Origin: Aquabacterium sp.
GTDB taxonomy: Bacteria; Pseudomonadota; Gammaproteobacteria; Burkholderiales; Burkholderiaceae_C
NCBI RefSeq assembly: GCF_016195855.1
Contig: NZ_JACPYU010000013.1
Coordinates: 1 to 64,000, forward strand
Reading direction: 5' to 3'
DNA: 64,000 nt
Shown here in pieces: positions 34,702-44,343 of the stretch. How positions within the stretch are numbered: position 1 is the stretch's first letter; every line of letters begins with the position of its first letter. Under the pieces are notes generated by a model. That model was given only the letters and a program-made list of their open reading frames with translations. It was not told the DNA's origin and searched no databases. Made by a program: the position numbers and the translations under genes.

Positions 34702-36072
34702 ATGGCCAAATCGCGATCCACCCTGGTTCTGGAGAAGCGCGTACGCGCGGGTGTGACCGCCTCGCCCCAATATCTCTCGGGGCTGGACATGTTCCATTCG
34801 CACGCCAGCTTCCCGCTGGTGCTGGTCTACAAGCGTGGCCTGGATCTGGCGCTGCTCGAAAAGGGCCTGAGCGAGGCGCTCAAGCGCTACCCGCTGGTGG
34901 CTGGGCGCTACAAGAAGGACGCGCAAGGCCAGGTCTACATGGACTGCAACGACGCCGGGGTCGACTTCAGGGTGCACCGCTGCGAAGGCAAGATGCCTTA
35001 CAGCGAAGAAAACCCGCTGGGCAAGGACATCATGAAGCACGTCAAGGTGCAGATGCCCTGGGCCATGGTGGGCAAGGACAAGCCGCCGCTGCAGGTCAAT
35101 GTCCATCAGTACGAGGACAAGGGCGTGGTGCTGTGTTGCTACGCCACGCACTCCGTGTTCGATGGCGCCAGCTTCTGGAATTTCATGATGGACTGGTCCA
35201 AGGCCTGCCGGGGCATGGTGCTGGAGCCCCATCAGGCCTTGAACCGCAATTTGATGATCGATGCAGGCAAGGCACAGGTCGACCCGGCCAGCTATGACCT
35301 GCTGGAGAAGCCCCCGCTGTTCAAGCTGATCGGCCTGTTTGCCCGCCTGGGCTGGCGCGCCGTCAAGGGCATCGACAGCGGGCTGTTTCGCATTCCGGCC
35401 GAGACGATCCAGGCCTGGAAGGACCAATCGGCTGCGGCCCTGCCGGGTTCGTCAGGCGCGAGCACGGGCTCGCTGGTGACGGCCTACATCATGAAGGGCA
35501 TCTCGCCGGCCTTGCAGCCTGGGGTGGACCGCAGTGTGGGCCTGGTGATGGACCTGCGCTACAAGCGTGACTTGCGCTTGCCGCGTGACTACTTTGGCAA
35601 CGCGCTTTGTTATGCCGAGGCGCGCTACACGCCCGAGCAGCTGGCGAAGGAAAGCCTGCCGGTGCTGGCCGAGAAGTGCCGCGCGCCGGCCGAGCAGGTC
35701 AACACGGCCAGCCTGCAGCGCATGCTGTCAGACATGGAGGCCTACCGGCAGAAGAAGGCGAACTGGCGCTTGCTGTTCAAGCCCACGGTGGAAACCTTGA
35801 AGGCCGGCCTCATCCTGAACAACTGTGTGCAGTTCCCGATCTATGACATCGACATGGGCAGTGGCGCGCCAGACTGGTACGAGATGTGCCCGGCCACGAT
35901 CCGTCTGCTGCTGATCGTGCCGACGCCCAGCAAGGACGGCGGCGTTGACCTGCTGTTGAGCGCCAGCACGGCGGAGCTGAAGTCGCTGCGGGCGCAGTTT
36001 GCGGCTGATGGCATCAACACCGCCTTGAAGACGCCCAGCAAGGCGCCTGCCGACCTGGCCTCAGTGGGCTAG
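34702..36072 (+). CDS. BAHD-like acyltransferase
   Basis: 456-aa protein with the hallmark active-site motif of the BAHD / condensation-like CoA-dependent acyltransferases: HSVFDG, with His150 and Asp154 in HxxxD spacing, preceded by an N-terminal LSGLDMFHSHASFPLVLVYKRG strand region. It also has a later DYFGNALCYAEA stretch in the place of the BAHD DFGWG motif. Such enzymes move acyl groups from CoA to alcohols or amines. BAHD sequences are mainly plant and fungal, so a bacterial member is notable. The start at 34702 (MAKSRSTLVLEKR) is chosen because the upstream frame is not conserved in style. It converges with and overlaps the hydrolase lipoprotein gene by 12 bp. Substrate unknown. Confidence 0.72.
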   Translation: MAKSRSTLVLEKRVRAGVTASPQYLSGLDMFHSHASFPLVLVYKRGLDLALLEKGLSEALKRYPLVAGRYKKDAQGQVYMDCNDAGVDFRVHRCEGKMPYSEENPLGKDIMKHVKVQMPWAMVGKDKPPLQVNVHQYEDKGVVLCCYATHSVFDGASFWNFMMDWSKACRGMVLEPHQALNRNLMIDAGKAQVDPASYDLLEKPPLFKLIGLFARLGWRAVKGIDSGLFRIPAETIQAWKDQSAAALPGSSGASTGSLVTAYIMKGISPALQPGVDRSVGLVMDLRYKRDLRLPRDYFGNALCYAEARYTPEQLAKESLPVLAEKCRAPAEQVNTASLQRMLSDMEAYRQKKANWRLLFKPTVETLKAGLILNNCVQFPIYDIDMGSGAPDWYEMCPATIRLLLIVPTPSKDGGVDLLLSASTAELKSLRAQFAADGINTALKTPSKAPADLASVG

Positions 36073-37632
36073 GCTGCCGTCGTTGGGTTTGATCGTGCGG
36101 GCATAGGCCAGCAACTGGGCATGGTCTTCGGGCAGCAGGAAGCCCTGGCTCAGCAACTTGTCGGCCGCTTTTTTATAGGCGTCGTAGTAGGCCTGGTCGG
36201 TGGGGTAGAGCTTGCGCACCACCTCCAGGGGCAGCGGGTTGCGGCTGCCGCCCGCCATGCAGGCATAGAACGACCACGCGCCCCACTGGCTGCTGGGGAA
36301 GTTGCTGTACATGCCATGCTGCGCCAGCGGCACATCCAGATCGGGCAGGCGCAAGCCACCCATGGCGTTGCCGTATTCATCATCCTGAACGAAGCCCAGG
36401 CGCGTGCGCTGCATGCGCGGGGCGATGGGCGGTGCCTTGCCTTCGGTGACCCAGGTGCGCAGTGCGCGCAAAGCCGTGCGGTTGAACAACCTGGCGGGCA
36501 AGGTGTTGGTGGGCTTGCGGCAATGCGGCATCTCCAGCGCCTTGCCGCTCAGGTCCACGGCCAGGGCCTCTTGTTGCATGTACTTGTCCAGGTGCGAGGC
36601 GCCCGGGATCTCCCAATGCCGCAGGGCGTTCGTGTCCGGCGTGCGCGACAGCTGCCACCCCACCATCACTTCCATCTCGGTCGACACCTGCATGACGGGT
36701 GCTTCGGGCGTGGCGCGGTACTGCGGGCTGAAGTAGCGCGAGCCCGAGGTGGTCAGCGGCATGCCCACGGCGGCCGTGCTCATCAGGTAGAAGCCGTCAA
36801 ACGCGTGCGTGCGTGGCTGGAAGGCGTTGAGGTAGGTGATCAGGTAAGAGCCTGACTGCGAATAGCCCAGGGCCAGCAGGCGCACCCCCGGTGCCTTGCC
36901 CGCCTGGCTGGCCAGCCCCCATTGCGGTGCGAGCTGGCGGATGAGCCCGGCCGCCTGGGTGTAGATGTCGAAAGCCTGGCCGTTGTCTGCCTCGGCCTTG
37001 GCCTGCGCGTAGCGGGTTGGATTCAGGCCCTTGAGAAAGCTCACGCTGAGTGCCTCGGCGCTCACGCCCACCCAGGCATAACCTTGGCGCATGATCTCGT
37101 CGCGGTTGAGCATCCAGCCGCCGTCCAGATCAAAACTCAGGGCGGTGTTCATCCACTCGACCAGCACGATGCCGTTGAAGCGAGCCGGGTCCTTGGGCTT
37201 GCGCACCAGGATGCGTGTCTCGTAAGGCTGAGGCGGGTGCGAGGCCTTGACGCGCCACAAGCCGTCATCCTGCCATTCGCCGTCTGCCACATAGCTTTGG
37301 GCCTGGCCGCGCAGCCGCCATTCCTGCTCACTGTAGTCCGTGGCGGCCAGTTGCGACTGGCGGCTGGAGCTGGCCTGGCCTTGGGTGAAGGCCAGCAGGC
37401 TGGCTTGTGCAGCAGGGGGGACTGCTGGCACTGTTGCCGTGGCGGCGGCCGCGGTGATGGCCGCGGTGGTGGTTGCGTTTGTGGCAGGGTTGGTGGTCGC
37501 GCCGGTAGCAGGTGTGCCGGCCTGCGCGCAACCCGTGCTCATCAGCCCCGTCAGGCCCAGCAGCAGGGCGCCACATGCCCTGGCCTGGGTGCCCCAAGCC
37601 GGATGTGAGAGGAGGGCGCGTATCAGGCGCAT
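36061..37632 (-). CDS. Alpha/beta-hydrolase-domain lipoprotein
   Basis: 523-aa exported protein. A lipobox-like sequence LMSTGC (cysteine near residue 34) follows a hydrophobic signal, then a Thr/Ala-rich linker, then a large alpha/beta-hydrolase domain with the nucleophile elbow GYSQSGSY and HLDK near the histidine region. The family resembles the abhydrolase domain proteins sometimes annotated as hypothetical secreted hydrolases. The ATG at 37632 is 7 bp downstream of the permease stop, so it is the last gene of the ABC exporter operon, which suggests it acts on or with the exported compound at the outer membrane. Substrate unknown. Confidence 0.75.
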   Translation of the reverse strand: MRLIRALLSHPAWGTQARACGALLLGLTGLMSTGCAQAGTPATGATTNPATNATTTAAITAAAATATVPAVPPAAQASLLAFTQGQASSSRQSQLAATDYSEQEWRLRGQAQSYVADGEWQDDGLWRVKASHPPQPYETRILVRKPKDPARFNGIVLVEWMNTALSFDLDGGWMLNRDEIMRQGYAWVGVSAEALSVSFLKGLNPTRYAQAKAEADNGQAFDIYTQAAGLIRQLAPQWGLASQAGKAPGVRLLALGYSQSGSYLITYLNAFQPRTHAFDGFYLMSTAAVGMPLTTSGSRYFSPQYRATPEAPVMQVSTEMEVMVGWQLSRTPDTNALRHWEIPGASHLDKYMQQEALAVDLSGKALEMPHCRKPTNTLPARLFNRTALRALRTWVTEGKAPPIAPRMQRTRLGFVQDDEYGNAMGGLRLPDLDVPLAQHGMYSNFPSSQWGAWSFYACMAGGSRNPLPLEVVRKLYPTDQAYYDAYKKAADKLLSQGFLLPEDHAQLLAYARTIKPNDGSLAH

Positions 37633-37639
37633 GGTGGCA

Positions 37640-38809
37640 TCAGGCCTGTCGCAGGCATTCGATGATGCTGAGTTGGCCGGCGCGCCAGGCTGGCACGAAG
37701 CCGCCCAGGAAGCCCATCAGCAGCGCAAAGGACATGGTCTCGATGCCCACCACCCAGGTCAGCTTGAAGCGAAATGCCAGCTCGGAGAACGTCGTCATGT
37801 TCAACGTGGAGATGTTGACGGTTTGCATGACCGATGCACCCGCCAGGCCCAGCAGCCCGCCCACCAGGGCCAGCCCCAGCGCTTCACCCAGGAAGGCGAT
37901 CAGCACGGCTTCGCGCCGGAAGCCCAGGGCACGCAGCGTGCCGATCTCGCCGATACGCGAGGCCACGGCGGCGAACATGGTGATCATCGCGCCCACGATG
38001 GCCCCGATGGAAAAGATCACCGACAAGGACAGCCCCAGCAGGGTGATGAACTTGGTCATGCCTTCCGATTGCTCGGCATAAAAGCGCTGCTCCAGCTTCA
38101 CATCCAGCTGCAGTTGCGGGTCGTCGGCGATGGCCTTGGCGATGGGGGCGAAGGCTTCGATGCTGGTCAGCTTGAAGACGATGGCCGAGTACACCGTGCG
38201 GCGGAAGGACTGCATCACCTGGTCGCTGTCGCCCCAGATCTCGGAGTCAAAGCCGCTGCGCTTGGCGTCGAAGATGCCGACGATGGTCCACTCGCGGCCG
38301 GCCATGGACAAGGTGTTGCCCAGGCTGATGTTGGCAAAGCCCTTGGCCACGGACTGGCCCACGATGATCTCGGTGGTGCCGGGGCGGAACATGCGGCCTT
38401 GCACCAGCGTGACCTGCGGGCGGATGTTGATGCCGACCGCGGACGTGCCGCGCATGGTCACGTTGGCGGTGTCTTCCGAATCGCGTTTGGGCAGGTTGTT
38501 GAGCACCACGGATTCACGTGCCACCTGGCGTATGCCCTGGCTGTCGGTCATGATGCCAGGCAAGGCCTCCAGGTTGGTCGCCTGAGCGCGCAGGATGGCC
38601 GAGTTGATTTCCGTTCCGGAGCCCTTGCGCAGCACGATCACGTTGTCGGGCTGGCCGGTGGCGACCATGGTCTCCTTGATGCCCTCGCTCATCATCAGCA
38701 CCGTGGCGAACACAAACACAACAAGGGACATGCCGCCAGCGGTCAGGACCGTGGTGACACGGCGCACCCAGAGGTTGCGCATGACGTAGGACAGGGGAAT
38801 GGCTCTCAT
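37640..38809 (-). CDS. ABC exporter permease (FtsX/MacB-like), second copy
   Basis: 389-aa permease with one N-terminal transmembrane segment, a large periplasmic domain (about residues 45-270) and three C-terminal helices ending in FVPAWRAGQLSIIECLRQA. This is the FtsX-type architecture of MacB-related exporters. The ATG at 38809 is 13 bp after the other permease stop with GGGGA upstream. Two distinct permeases in one operon imply a heterodimeric exporter. Confidence 0.88.
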   Translation of the reverse strand: MRAIPLSYVMRNLWVRRVTTVLTAGGMSLVVFVFATVLMMSEGIKETMVATGQPDNVIVLRKGSGTEINSAILRAQATNLEALPGIMTDSQGIRQVARESVVLNNLPKRDSEDTANVTMRGTSAVGINIRPQVTLVQGRMFRPGTTEIIVGQSVAKGFANISLGNTLSMAGREWTIVGIFDAKRSGFDSEIWGDSDQVMQSFRRTVYSAIVFKLTSIEAFAPIAKAIADDPQLQLDVKLEQRFYAEQSEGMTKFITLLGLSLSVIFSIGAIVGAMITMFAAVASRIGEIGTLRALGFRREAVLIAFLGEALGLALVGGLLGLAGASVMQTVNISTLNMTTFSELAFRFKLTWVVGIETMSFALLMGFLGGFVPAWRAGQLSIIECLRQA

Positions 38810-38822
38810 CTGATGTCCCCGT

Positions 38823-39983
38823 TCAGGCAACGTGCCGCAAGCCCTGGACAATGTCGATGCGCGACATCTTCCAGGCAGGCCAGATGGCCGCGATCACGCC
38901 GACGAACAGCGCCGCGATGGCCTGATAAACCATGGTGATCTGGGAGACCTCGAAGACCTTGAACACATTGTTGGTCTGCATGAGGAAGCCCTGCGCCAGC
39001 GGGAAGGTCATGCCGATGCCGATGACCCCGCCAATGAAGGCGATCAGCATGCTCTCGCCGAACAGCAGCTTCACCACAAAGCCGGGCGAGAAGCCCAGGG
39101 CCTTGAGCGTGGCGTACTCGGCCAGGCGCTCACGTGCCGTCATGGTCATGGTGTTGGCCATCACGGCCATGATGATCAGGATCACCACGAAACTCACGGC
39201 GCGGATGGCCATCAGGATGGCACGGCTCATGGACACGACCCCGAGCTGGAAGGCTTTTTCGGTCTCGGTGCGGGTTTCGGCCACGGAGTTCTTGAACAGG
39301 CCGTCAATCTCCTGCGAGATGACGGAGGCCCTGGCCGGATCCTTGATGCTCACCATGAACAAGCCGACCTGGTTGGCGGCGTTCGAGCCCAGGCGCTTGC
39401 GCACGCTCTGGTCGATCAGGTTCCAGTGCATGAGCATCAAGGTTTCGTCGTAGCGCGCGTCCTTGACGGTGTAGATGCCGCGGATGTTGAAGGTCCAGCT
39501 GCCGGGGTAGATCGTGCCGCTCAAGGGGATGGTGTCGCCCACTTGCCAGCCAAAGCGTTGTGCGGTCTTGCGGCCCAGGATCACGCCTTGCCGGTCGGCC
39601 ATGAAGGCGGCCTTTTCTTCGTCGCTGATGTTGAATTCCGGAAAGAGCGAGAAGTAACTGGGGCCATCGATGGCCATGCGCGCGAAGAAGTTGCGGCGGT
39701 CGATGTAGATGCCGCCGAACCAGTTCATCCAGGTCACGCCGGTGACGCCGTCGACCTTCTTGATCTTGTCGGCGTAGTACACGGGCAGCGGGTAGCCCAG
39801 CGAGATGGAGCTGCGGGTGATCAGGCGGGTGTTGGAGGTGCCCTCCACGCCGGCATACCAGGCGTCCACGATGGTCCGCAGCAAGCCGAAGGCGCTGATG
39901 GCCACGATCAGGCCGACCATGGTCAGCAAGGTGCGCAGCTTGTGCCTGAAGGCGTTCTTCAGGAGGAGCTTGAAGAGGAACAT
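38823..39983 (-). CDS. ABC exporter permease (FtsX/MacB-like), first copy
   Basis: 386-aa FtsX-type permease: N-terminal helix ([28 protein letters not shown]), periplasmic domain, and three C-terminal helices ([44 protein letters not shown] region). It shares the architecture of its downstream partner but is clearly divergent, supporting a heteromeric pair. It lies directly between the ATPase and second permease genes. Confidence 0.88.
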   Translation of the reverse strand: MFLFKLLLKNAFRHKLRTLLTMVGLIVAISAFGLLRTIVDAWYAGVEGTSNTRLITRSSISLGYPLPVYYADKIKKVDGVTGVTWMNWFGGIYIDRRNFFARMAIDGPSYFSLFPEFNISDEEKAAFMADRQGVILGRKTAQRFGWQVGDTIPLSGTIYPGSWTFNIRGIYTVKDARYDETLMLMHWNLIDQSVRKRLGSNAANQVGLFMVSIKDPARASVISQEIDGLFKNSVAETRTETEKAFQLGVVSMSRAILMAIRAVSFVVILIIMAVMANTMTMTARERLAEYATLKALGFSPGFVVKLLFGESMLIAFIGGVIGIGMTFPLAQGFLMQTNNVFKVFEVSQITMVYQAIAALFVGVIAAIWPAWKMSRIDIVQGLRHVA

Positions 39984-40005
39984 GTACTACCTGGCCTCGG
40001 CCTGC

Positions 40006-40722
40006 TCAGTGCCCATCGGCGCCGGGGTCATCGACCAGCACGCCCTTTTCCAGGTGGATCATGCGGCTGGCGCGTGAGGCGGCCTTGGGGTCGTGGGTCA
40101 CCATCACGATGGTCTTGCCCAGATCGCGGTGCAGCTCGTCCATGAGCTTGAGGACCTCCTCGCCGGTGGCGCGGTCCAGGTCACCGGTGGGTTCGTCGGC
40201 CACGATCAGCGTGGGGTCGGTCACCAGGGCGCGGGCAATGGCCACGCGCTGCTGCTGGCCACCCGAGAGCTCGTTGGGGTAGTGGTCCATGCGGTCGCTC
40301 AGGCCCACCATGGCCAGGCAGGCCTCGACGTGCGTCTTGCGCTGGCGGCGGCTCAGGTTGGTGAGCAGCAGGGGCAGCTCCACGTTCTCATAGGCCGTGA
40401 GCACGGGCATGAGGTTGTAGAACTGAAAGATGAAGCCCACGTTGGCGGCGCGCCAGTCGGCCAGCTCGCTTTCGTCCAGCGTGGCAATGTCCACGCCGTT
40501 GATCGAGATGCGGCCCGAGCTGGGGTGGTCGATGCCGGCGATCAGGTTGAGCAGCGTGCTCTTGCCCGAGCCGGATGGGCCCATGAGCGAGACGAACTCG
40601 GCGCGGCCCACTTCCAGGTTGATGTCCATCAGCACGGGGATGGGCTGGCCGCCCCGTGTGTAGGTCTTGCTCAGGTGTTCGATGCGGATGACGGGCTCAC
40701 GCACGCCTGCGGTATCACTCAT
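40006..40722 (-). CDS. ABC transporter ATP-binding subunit (LolD/MacB-type)
   Basis: 238-aa ATPase with Walker [10 protein letters not shown], signature [32 protein letters not shown] (Walker B included), and a switch histidine (MVTHDP). It belongs to the MacB/LolD/FtsE group that powers transport without moving substrate through the membrane channel. The gene sits between the adaptor (stop 17 bp upstream) and the permeases, in the order adaptor, ATPase, permease, permease. Confidence 0.93.
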   Translation of the reverse strand: MSDTAGVREPVIRIEHLSKTYTRGGQPIPVLMDINLEVGRAEFVSLMGPSGSGKSTLLNLIAGIDHPSSGRISINGVDIATLDESELADWRAANVGFIFQFYNLMPVLTAYENVELPLLLTNLSRRQRKTHVEACLAMVGLSDRMDHYPNELSGGQQQRVAIARALVTDPTLIVADEPTGDLDRATGEEVLKLMDELHRDLGKTIVMVTHDPKAASRASRMIHLEKGVLVDDPGADGH

Positions 40723-40739
40723 GGTCGGTGCGGGCTGGT

Positions 40740-41978
40740 TCAGGGGGTGCCGATGTTGACGCGCGAGCCGTTGCGCAGGGTGGCCGGCGGGGTGGACACC
40801 AGCTTGTCGCCGGCCTTGATGTTGCCGCTGACCTCGCGCAGGTCGCCCAGCTTGCGCAGGGCTTTGACGGGCACTTCCTCGACGGTGTTGCCGCCGCCTT
40901 CAACAGGCTTGAGTTTGAAGACCACCTGGCCGCCATCGCGGCTGACCAGTGCCGTGTTGGCCACGGCCATCACGGGCTCCTGATCGGAGGCGCTGATGTC
41001 TTGCGACAGGAAGCTGACCTTGGCGCTCATCTCGGGCAGGATGCGTGGGTCGAGCTGGTCGAAGCGGATCTTGGTCATCACGGTGGCCTTGGCGCGGTCC
41101 ACCGTGGGCACGATGCCGGCCACGTGGGCACGGAAGCGGGCCGAGGGCAGGGCGTCGAGCGTGACTTCAACCGGCTGGCCCACCTTGGTCTTGGACAGGT
41201 TGCCCTCCGACACGTCGGCTTCGACTTCGAGGGTGCTCATGTCGGCCATGGTGACCACCGCACCCTGGGCGCCCGCGGCGCTGGACATGGGGGTGATGAT
41301 GTCGCCCACGTTGGCGTTCTTGACCAGCACGACGCCATCAAACGGCGCGCGGATTTCGGTGTAGTCCTGGGCTACCTTCTGGGCTTTGAGTTGGGCCTGG
41401 GCCTGCTCCAGCGCGGCCTGCGCGGCGGCGGTGGCAGCAAAGGCGGCCTTGTTCTTGGCCAGGGCGTTCTCGACGGTTTGCGGCGAGACAAAGCCTTGGG
41501 CTTCGAGGCTGCGGGCGCGGGCCAGGTCGGCACGGGCCTGGATCAGCTGCACCGTGCTTTGCCTGACGTTGGCTTCAGCCTGATGGACCGCGGCTTCGGC
41601 GCCCAGGATGGCGGCCTTGATGTCGCTGGCGTCCAGGCGGGCAATCAGGTCGCCCTTCTTGAGTTGCGAGCCTTCGCGGGCGTTGAGTTCAATCAAGCGG
41701 CCCGAGGCCTTCGAGGCCACGGCGGCGCGGCGTTGTGCCACCACATAACCGGAAGCGGTCAGTTGCACGTATTGCTGAGACGGGGTGCTCATCACCACGG
41801 CGGTGGTGCCGATGTCAACCGTGCGGGGCACGAAGTAATAGGCGGCGGCGCCAACGGCGGCCACACCAGCCAGCACCCAGGGCAGGATGCTTGTTTTTTT
41901 CTTTGCCGAAGCCTGAACGCCTCTGTCGATCTTGAGCTGGGAGAGGGCCGATGGAGCGGCGGCGGGTACATCAGTCAT
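40740..41978 (-). CDS. HlyD/MacA-like periplasmic adaptor
   Basis: 412-aa membrane fusion protein with an N-terminal anchor (ILPWVLAGVAAVGAAAYYF), a lipoyl/beta-barrel core and a coiled-coil hairpin (about residues 110-200: AAILGAEAAVHQAEANVRQSTVQLIQARADLARARSLEAQGFVS). It would link the ABC permeases to an outer-membrane channel. No TolC gene is present in the window. It is the first gene of the exporter operon. Confidence 0.9.
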   Translation of the reverse strand: MTDVPAAAPSALSQLKIDRGVQASAKKKTSILPWVLAGVAAVGAAAYYFVPRTVDIGTTAVVMSTPSQQYVQLTASGYVVAQRRAAVASKASGRLIELNAREGSQLKKGDLIARLDASDIKAAILGAEAAVHQAEANVRQSTVQLIQARADLARARSLEAQGFVSPQTVENALAKNKAAFAATAAAQAALEQAQAQLKAQKVAQDYTEIRAPFDGVVLVKNANVGDIITPMSSAAGAQGAVVTMADMSTLEVEADVSEGNLSKTKVGQPVEVTLDALPSARFRAHVAGIVPTVDRAKATVMTKIRFDQLDPRILPEMSAKVSFLSQDISASDQEPVMAVANTALVSRDGGQVVFKLKPVEGGGNTVEEVPVKALRKLGDLREVSGNIKAGDKLVSTPPATLRNGSRVNIGTP

Positions 41979-42265
41979 GGCGTTACTAGGCTAAAGATGG
42001 AGATTTTGCACTGACCCGACACCCTTAACGATAAGCGTTGTGCCGACCCTTGAACGGATGGCCGCCTGGGGTAGCCCGGGTGGACAATATTGTTACGGTA
42101 TGTTATGGATGCGGGTTGATCGCCATTGTTGCTTTCGAACTCGTCTACCTCGAAAGGTGGGGGTGCACGAAGACTAAGGCAGGCGGGATGCGTCAAAGCT
42201 AGGGGATTGCATGGGCACCCCTTCATGTGAATGGTGCGTGCACCGCCAAGGTGCGATTTCACGAG
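41979..42265. promoter_or_regulatory. Upstream region of the ABC exporter operon
   Basis: A 287-bp gap without genes that must contain the exporter promoter. It holds a perfect 10-bp palindrome ACAATATTGT (42084-42093) in a local AT-rich patch and a short AACG-ATAAG-CGTT inverted repeat (42027-42039). The AraC gene downstream points towards this region, so read-through is possible. I cannot assign specific sites. Confidence 0.35.
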
Positions 42266-43321
42266 TCAACGTGCCGTGGCCCGGTTGCTGATGCCTGCAC
42301 GCAGGCGCTGTTTGCGGTATTGGCCGGGTGTCATGCCGGTCCAGCGCTTGAAAGCGTGGTGAAAGCTCGATTGCGTGGCAAAACCCAGCATGTGCGCCAT
42401 GTCGATGAGCGAGATGTCGACGTCGCCCATGTAGAGCAGCACCTGCGCATGGCGCATGCGGTCGAGCAGGGCGCGGAAGTTCAGCCCGCTTTCTTCGAGC
42501 CGGGTTTGCAGCGTGCGCACGGACACCCCTGCCTCTGCGGCGATGTCGTCCAGGTTCACCTCGCCGGTTTCCAGGCGGGGCTTGATGATGCGCTCGACCT
42601 TGTGCACGAAGCTGGTCGAGGTGTCTTGCAGCGAGGCCATCTCGGCCATGAGTTGGGCGCGCAGGGTTTCCTGCACGCCATGGTCACCACGCGAGACGGG
42701 CAGCGTTTCGTATTCGGCCGGGCCCAGCAGGCACGAACGCGGTGCATTGAAGGTGAGGGTGCCGCCAAAGGTTTTTTGCAGCGCGGCCGTCAGTGAGGGC
42801 GCGGGCATGTCGAAGGTGAAGGTGGCGTCGAAGTGCAGGTCAGCGCGGCGAGACAACCAGCGTGCGTGCCAGCAGATCGTGGCCAGCGTGAGCCGCTCCA
42901 GGCTGGGCGAGATGTGTGCGCTCAGGGGGCGCATGGCGATCTCGAATCGCTCGCCCACGAGTTCGGCGTCCAGCGTGTAGACGTCGTTGAGCAGGTTGTA
43001 GAACTGCGCCAGCGCCTCGGCCGCTTCGCGCAGGTTGTGGCTGGCCATCGTGATGAAGCCGATGGGGCCGGTGTCCCAGGGTTTCACGAACTCGGCCATG
43101 CGCAGGGCCACATCGCGTTCGCTGTGGGGCTGAGCTTGCTCGACCAGGGCTTCCCATTCTTCAATGGGCCGGCGGGTGTTGGGGTCCAGTGCGCCCAGCG
43201 TCTGCAGGTAGTCGCCACCCCAAAGCCCGTCCACGTCGATGCCATCCTGCTTGAGGCAGTCGATCAGCATCAACAGGTAGCCCAGGTGCACGGTGCACAG
43301 GCTGGCTTGGGGCAGGGACAT
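42266..43321 (-). CDS. AraC-family transcriptional regulator
   Basis: 351-aa regulator with an N-terminal AraC-type arabinose-binding/dimerisation region (about residues 20-210) and two C-terminal helix-turn-helix units (NLDDIAAEAGVSVRTLQTRLEE and ISLIDMAHMLGFATQSSFHHAFKRWTGMTPGQYRK). Its start codon lies 3 bp after the stop codon of the upstream gene (43325-44119), so the two are co-transcribed. Regulators of this subtype often control lipid, hydrolase or fatty acid genes. The target is not known. Confidence 0.9.
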   Translation of the reverse strand: MSLPQASLCTVHLGYLLMLIDCLKQDGIDVDGLWGGDYLQTLGALDPNTRRPIEEWEALVEQAQPHSERDVALRMAEFVKPWDTGPIGFITMASHNLREAAEALAQFYNLLNDVYTLDAELVGERFEIAMRPLSAHISPSLERLTLATICWHARWLSRRADLHFDATFTFDMPAPSLTAALQKTFGGTLTFNAPRSCLLGPAEYETLPVSRGDHGVQETLRAQLMAEMASLQDTSTSFVHKVERIIKPRLETGEVNLDDIAAEAGVSVRTLQTRLEESGLNFRALLDRMRHAQVLLYMGDVDISLIDMAHMLGFATQSSFHHAFKRWTGMTPGQYRKQRLRAGISNRATAR

Positions 43322-43324
43322 GGA

Positions 43325-44119
43325 TCAGCGTGTCGAGGTGGCGCTTGCTGCGTCCAGCAGGCTGCGGCGGCTGGTGTCCGCGCGCGCCTCAAGTTGCAGC
43401 GTGTTGGTGGGCTCGGCAGGCTCGGCATCGTGGGCCGCAGGTGTGGGCTTTTGCTGCTGCTGGAACGATTCGGACGCCGACTGCGCGGCCAGCTCGCTCT
43501 GGTCGATGATCGGGGCCTGCTTTTCCAGCTCGGATTTGGCCTCGGCCAGACGCGTGTGCTGCAGCTGCGGGTTGGGCTCCAGATCCTTGATGAGGGCTTT
43601 GGCCATCATCAGGGCCTGGCGCCCCAGCAACTCGCCGCGGCTGTAGTGGTCTGGCAGCACCTTGAGCAGGTGCTGGCCCAGCGTCGCGCGCTCACTGTTC
43701 ATGGGTCCGTTCTGCAATTCGTTCCACAGTGCGATGCGCTTCTGGAAGCGGCTGTGGTCCACGAGGCGGGTCAACTCGCCATCCTTGTCCTGGCGATCGG
43801 CCAGTGTCGATTCAATGGCCTGGATCTCCTGCTCGCTGGGCTCGGTGGCGAGCACCCATCTGGGCTGGGTCGCCCCTGGTGCCGCCGGTTCACGCCCGGC
43901 GGGGCCGAAATTGCTGTGGCCAGGCTGGATCCAGCCGGCAAACAGCGGGCGGGTTGCCGTGGCGCTGTCTTCTTGAGGCGCCTGTTCGTTGTCACTGGGC
44001 CACCAGAAGCCAAGGGCCGCCAGGAGCGTCACCGTCACCACACCTGCTGCTGCCATCCTGCCGTGCCGATGGGGCCTCGGCGCAGGAGCGGTACTGCTGG
44101 TCGTGGATGAAATGTTCAT
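43325..44119 (-). CDS. Membrane-anchored hypothetical protein with coiled coil
   Basis: 264-aa protein with one N-terminal transmembrane segment (AAGVVTVTLLAALGFWW) and a periplasmic helical region (about 95-210: ATEPSEQEIQAIESTLADRQD, AEAKSELEKQ). It ends in a Gln/Pro-rich tail. The overall shape recalls lipase-specific foldases (a membrane anchor plus extended helices), but their conserved motifs are absent, so I do not call it one. It is operonic with the AraC gene and divergent from a monoglyceride-lipase-like gene, a context that suggests lipid metabolism. Confidence 0.6.
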   Translation of the reverse strand: MNISSTTSSTAPAPRPHRHGRMAAAGVVTVTLLAALGFWWPSDNEQAPQEDSATATRPLFAGWIQPGHSNFGPAGREPAAPGATQPRWVLATEPSEQEIQAIESTLADRQDKDGELTRLVDHSRFQKRIALWNELQNGPMNSERATLGQHLLKVLPDHYSRGELLGRQALMMAKALIKDLEPNPQLQHTRLAEAKSELEKQAPIIDQSELAAQSASESFQQQQKPTPAAHDAEPAEPTNTLQLEARADTSRRSLLDAASATSTR

Positions 44120-44343
44120 GTGCTGCGGTCCTCTCTTGCGGCGGGACTGTGCAGCCTTGTCTCGCCTGTGTCATGTCGTGTTTTCCCGGGGCCGTGAAAG
44201 CCGCTTGAGGCCTTTCCCTCGGTTTGCGCCTGAGCGCAAAACCTTTGCACGCGCGGGTAAGACAGCTTACAGCGAGTTCGACAAGATCCACGCCGGCCTT
44301 CCACGTGACACGCACGGTATGGATAGGCAGACAAACACAGTAC

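Noticed and set aside
43325-44119. Lipase-specific foldase
   Set aside because: The membrane anchor and helices fit loosely, but the conserved foldase motifs are not present.
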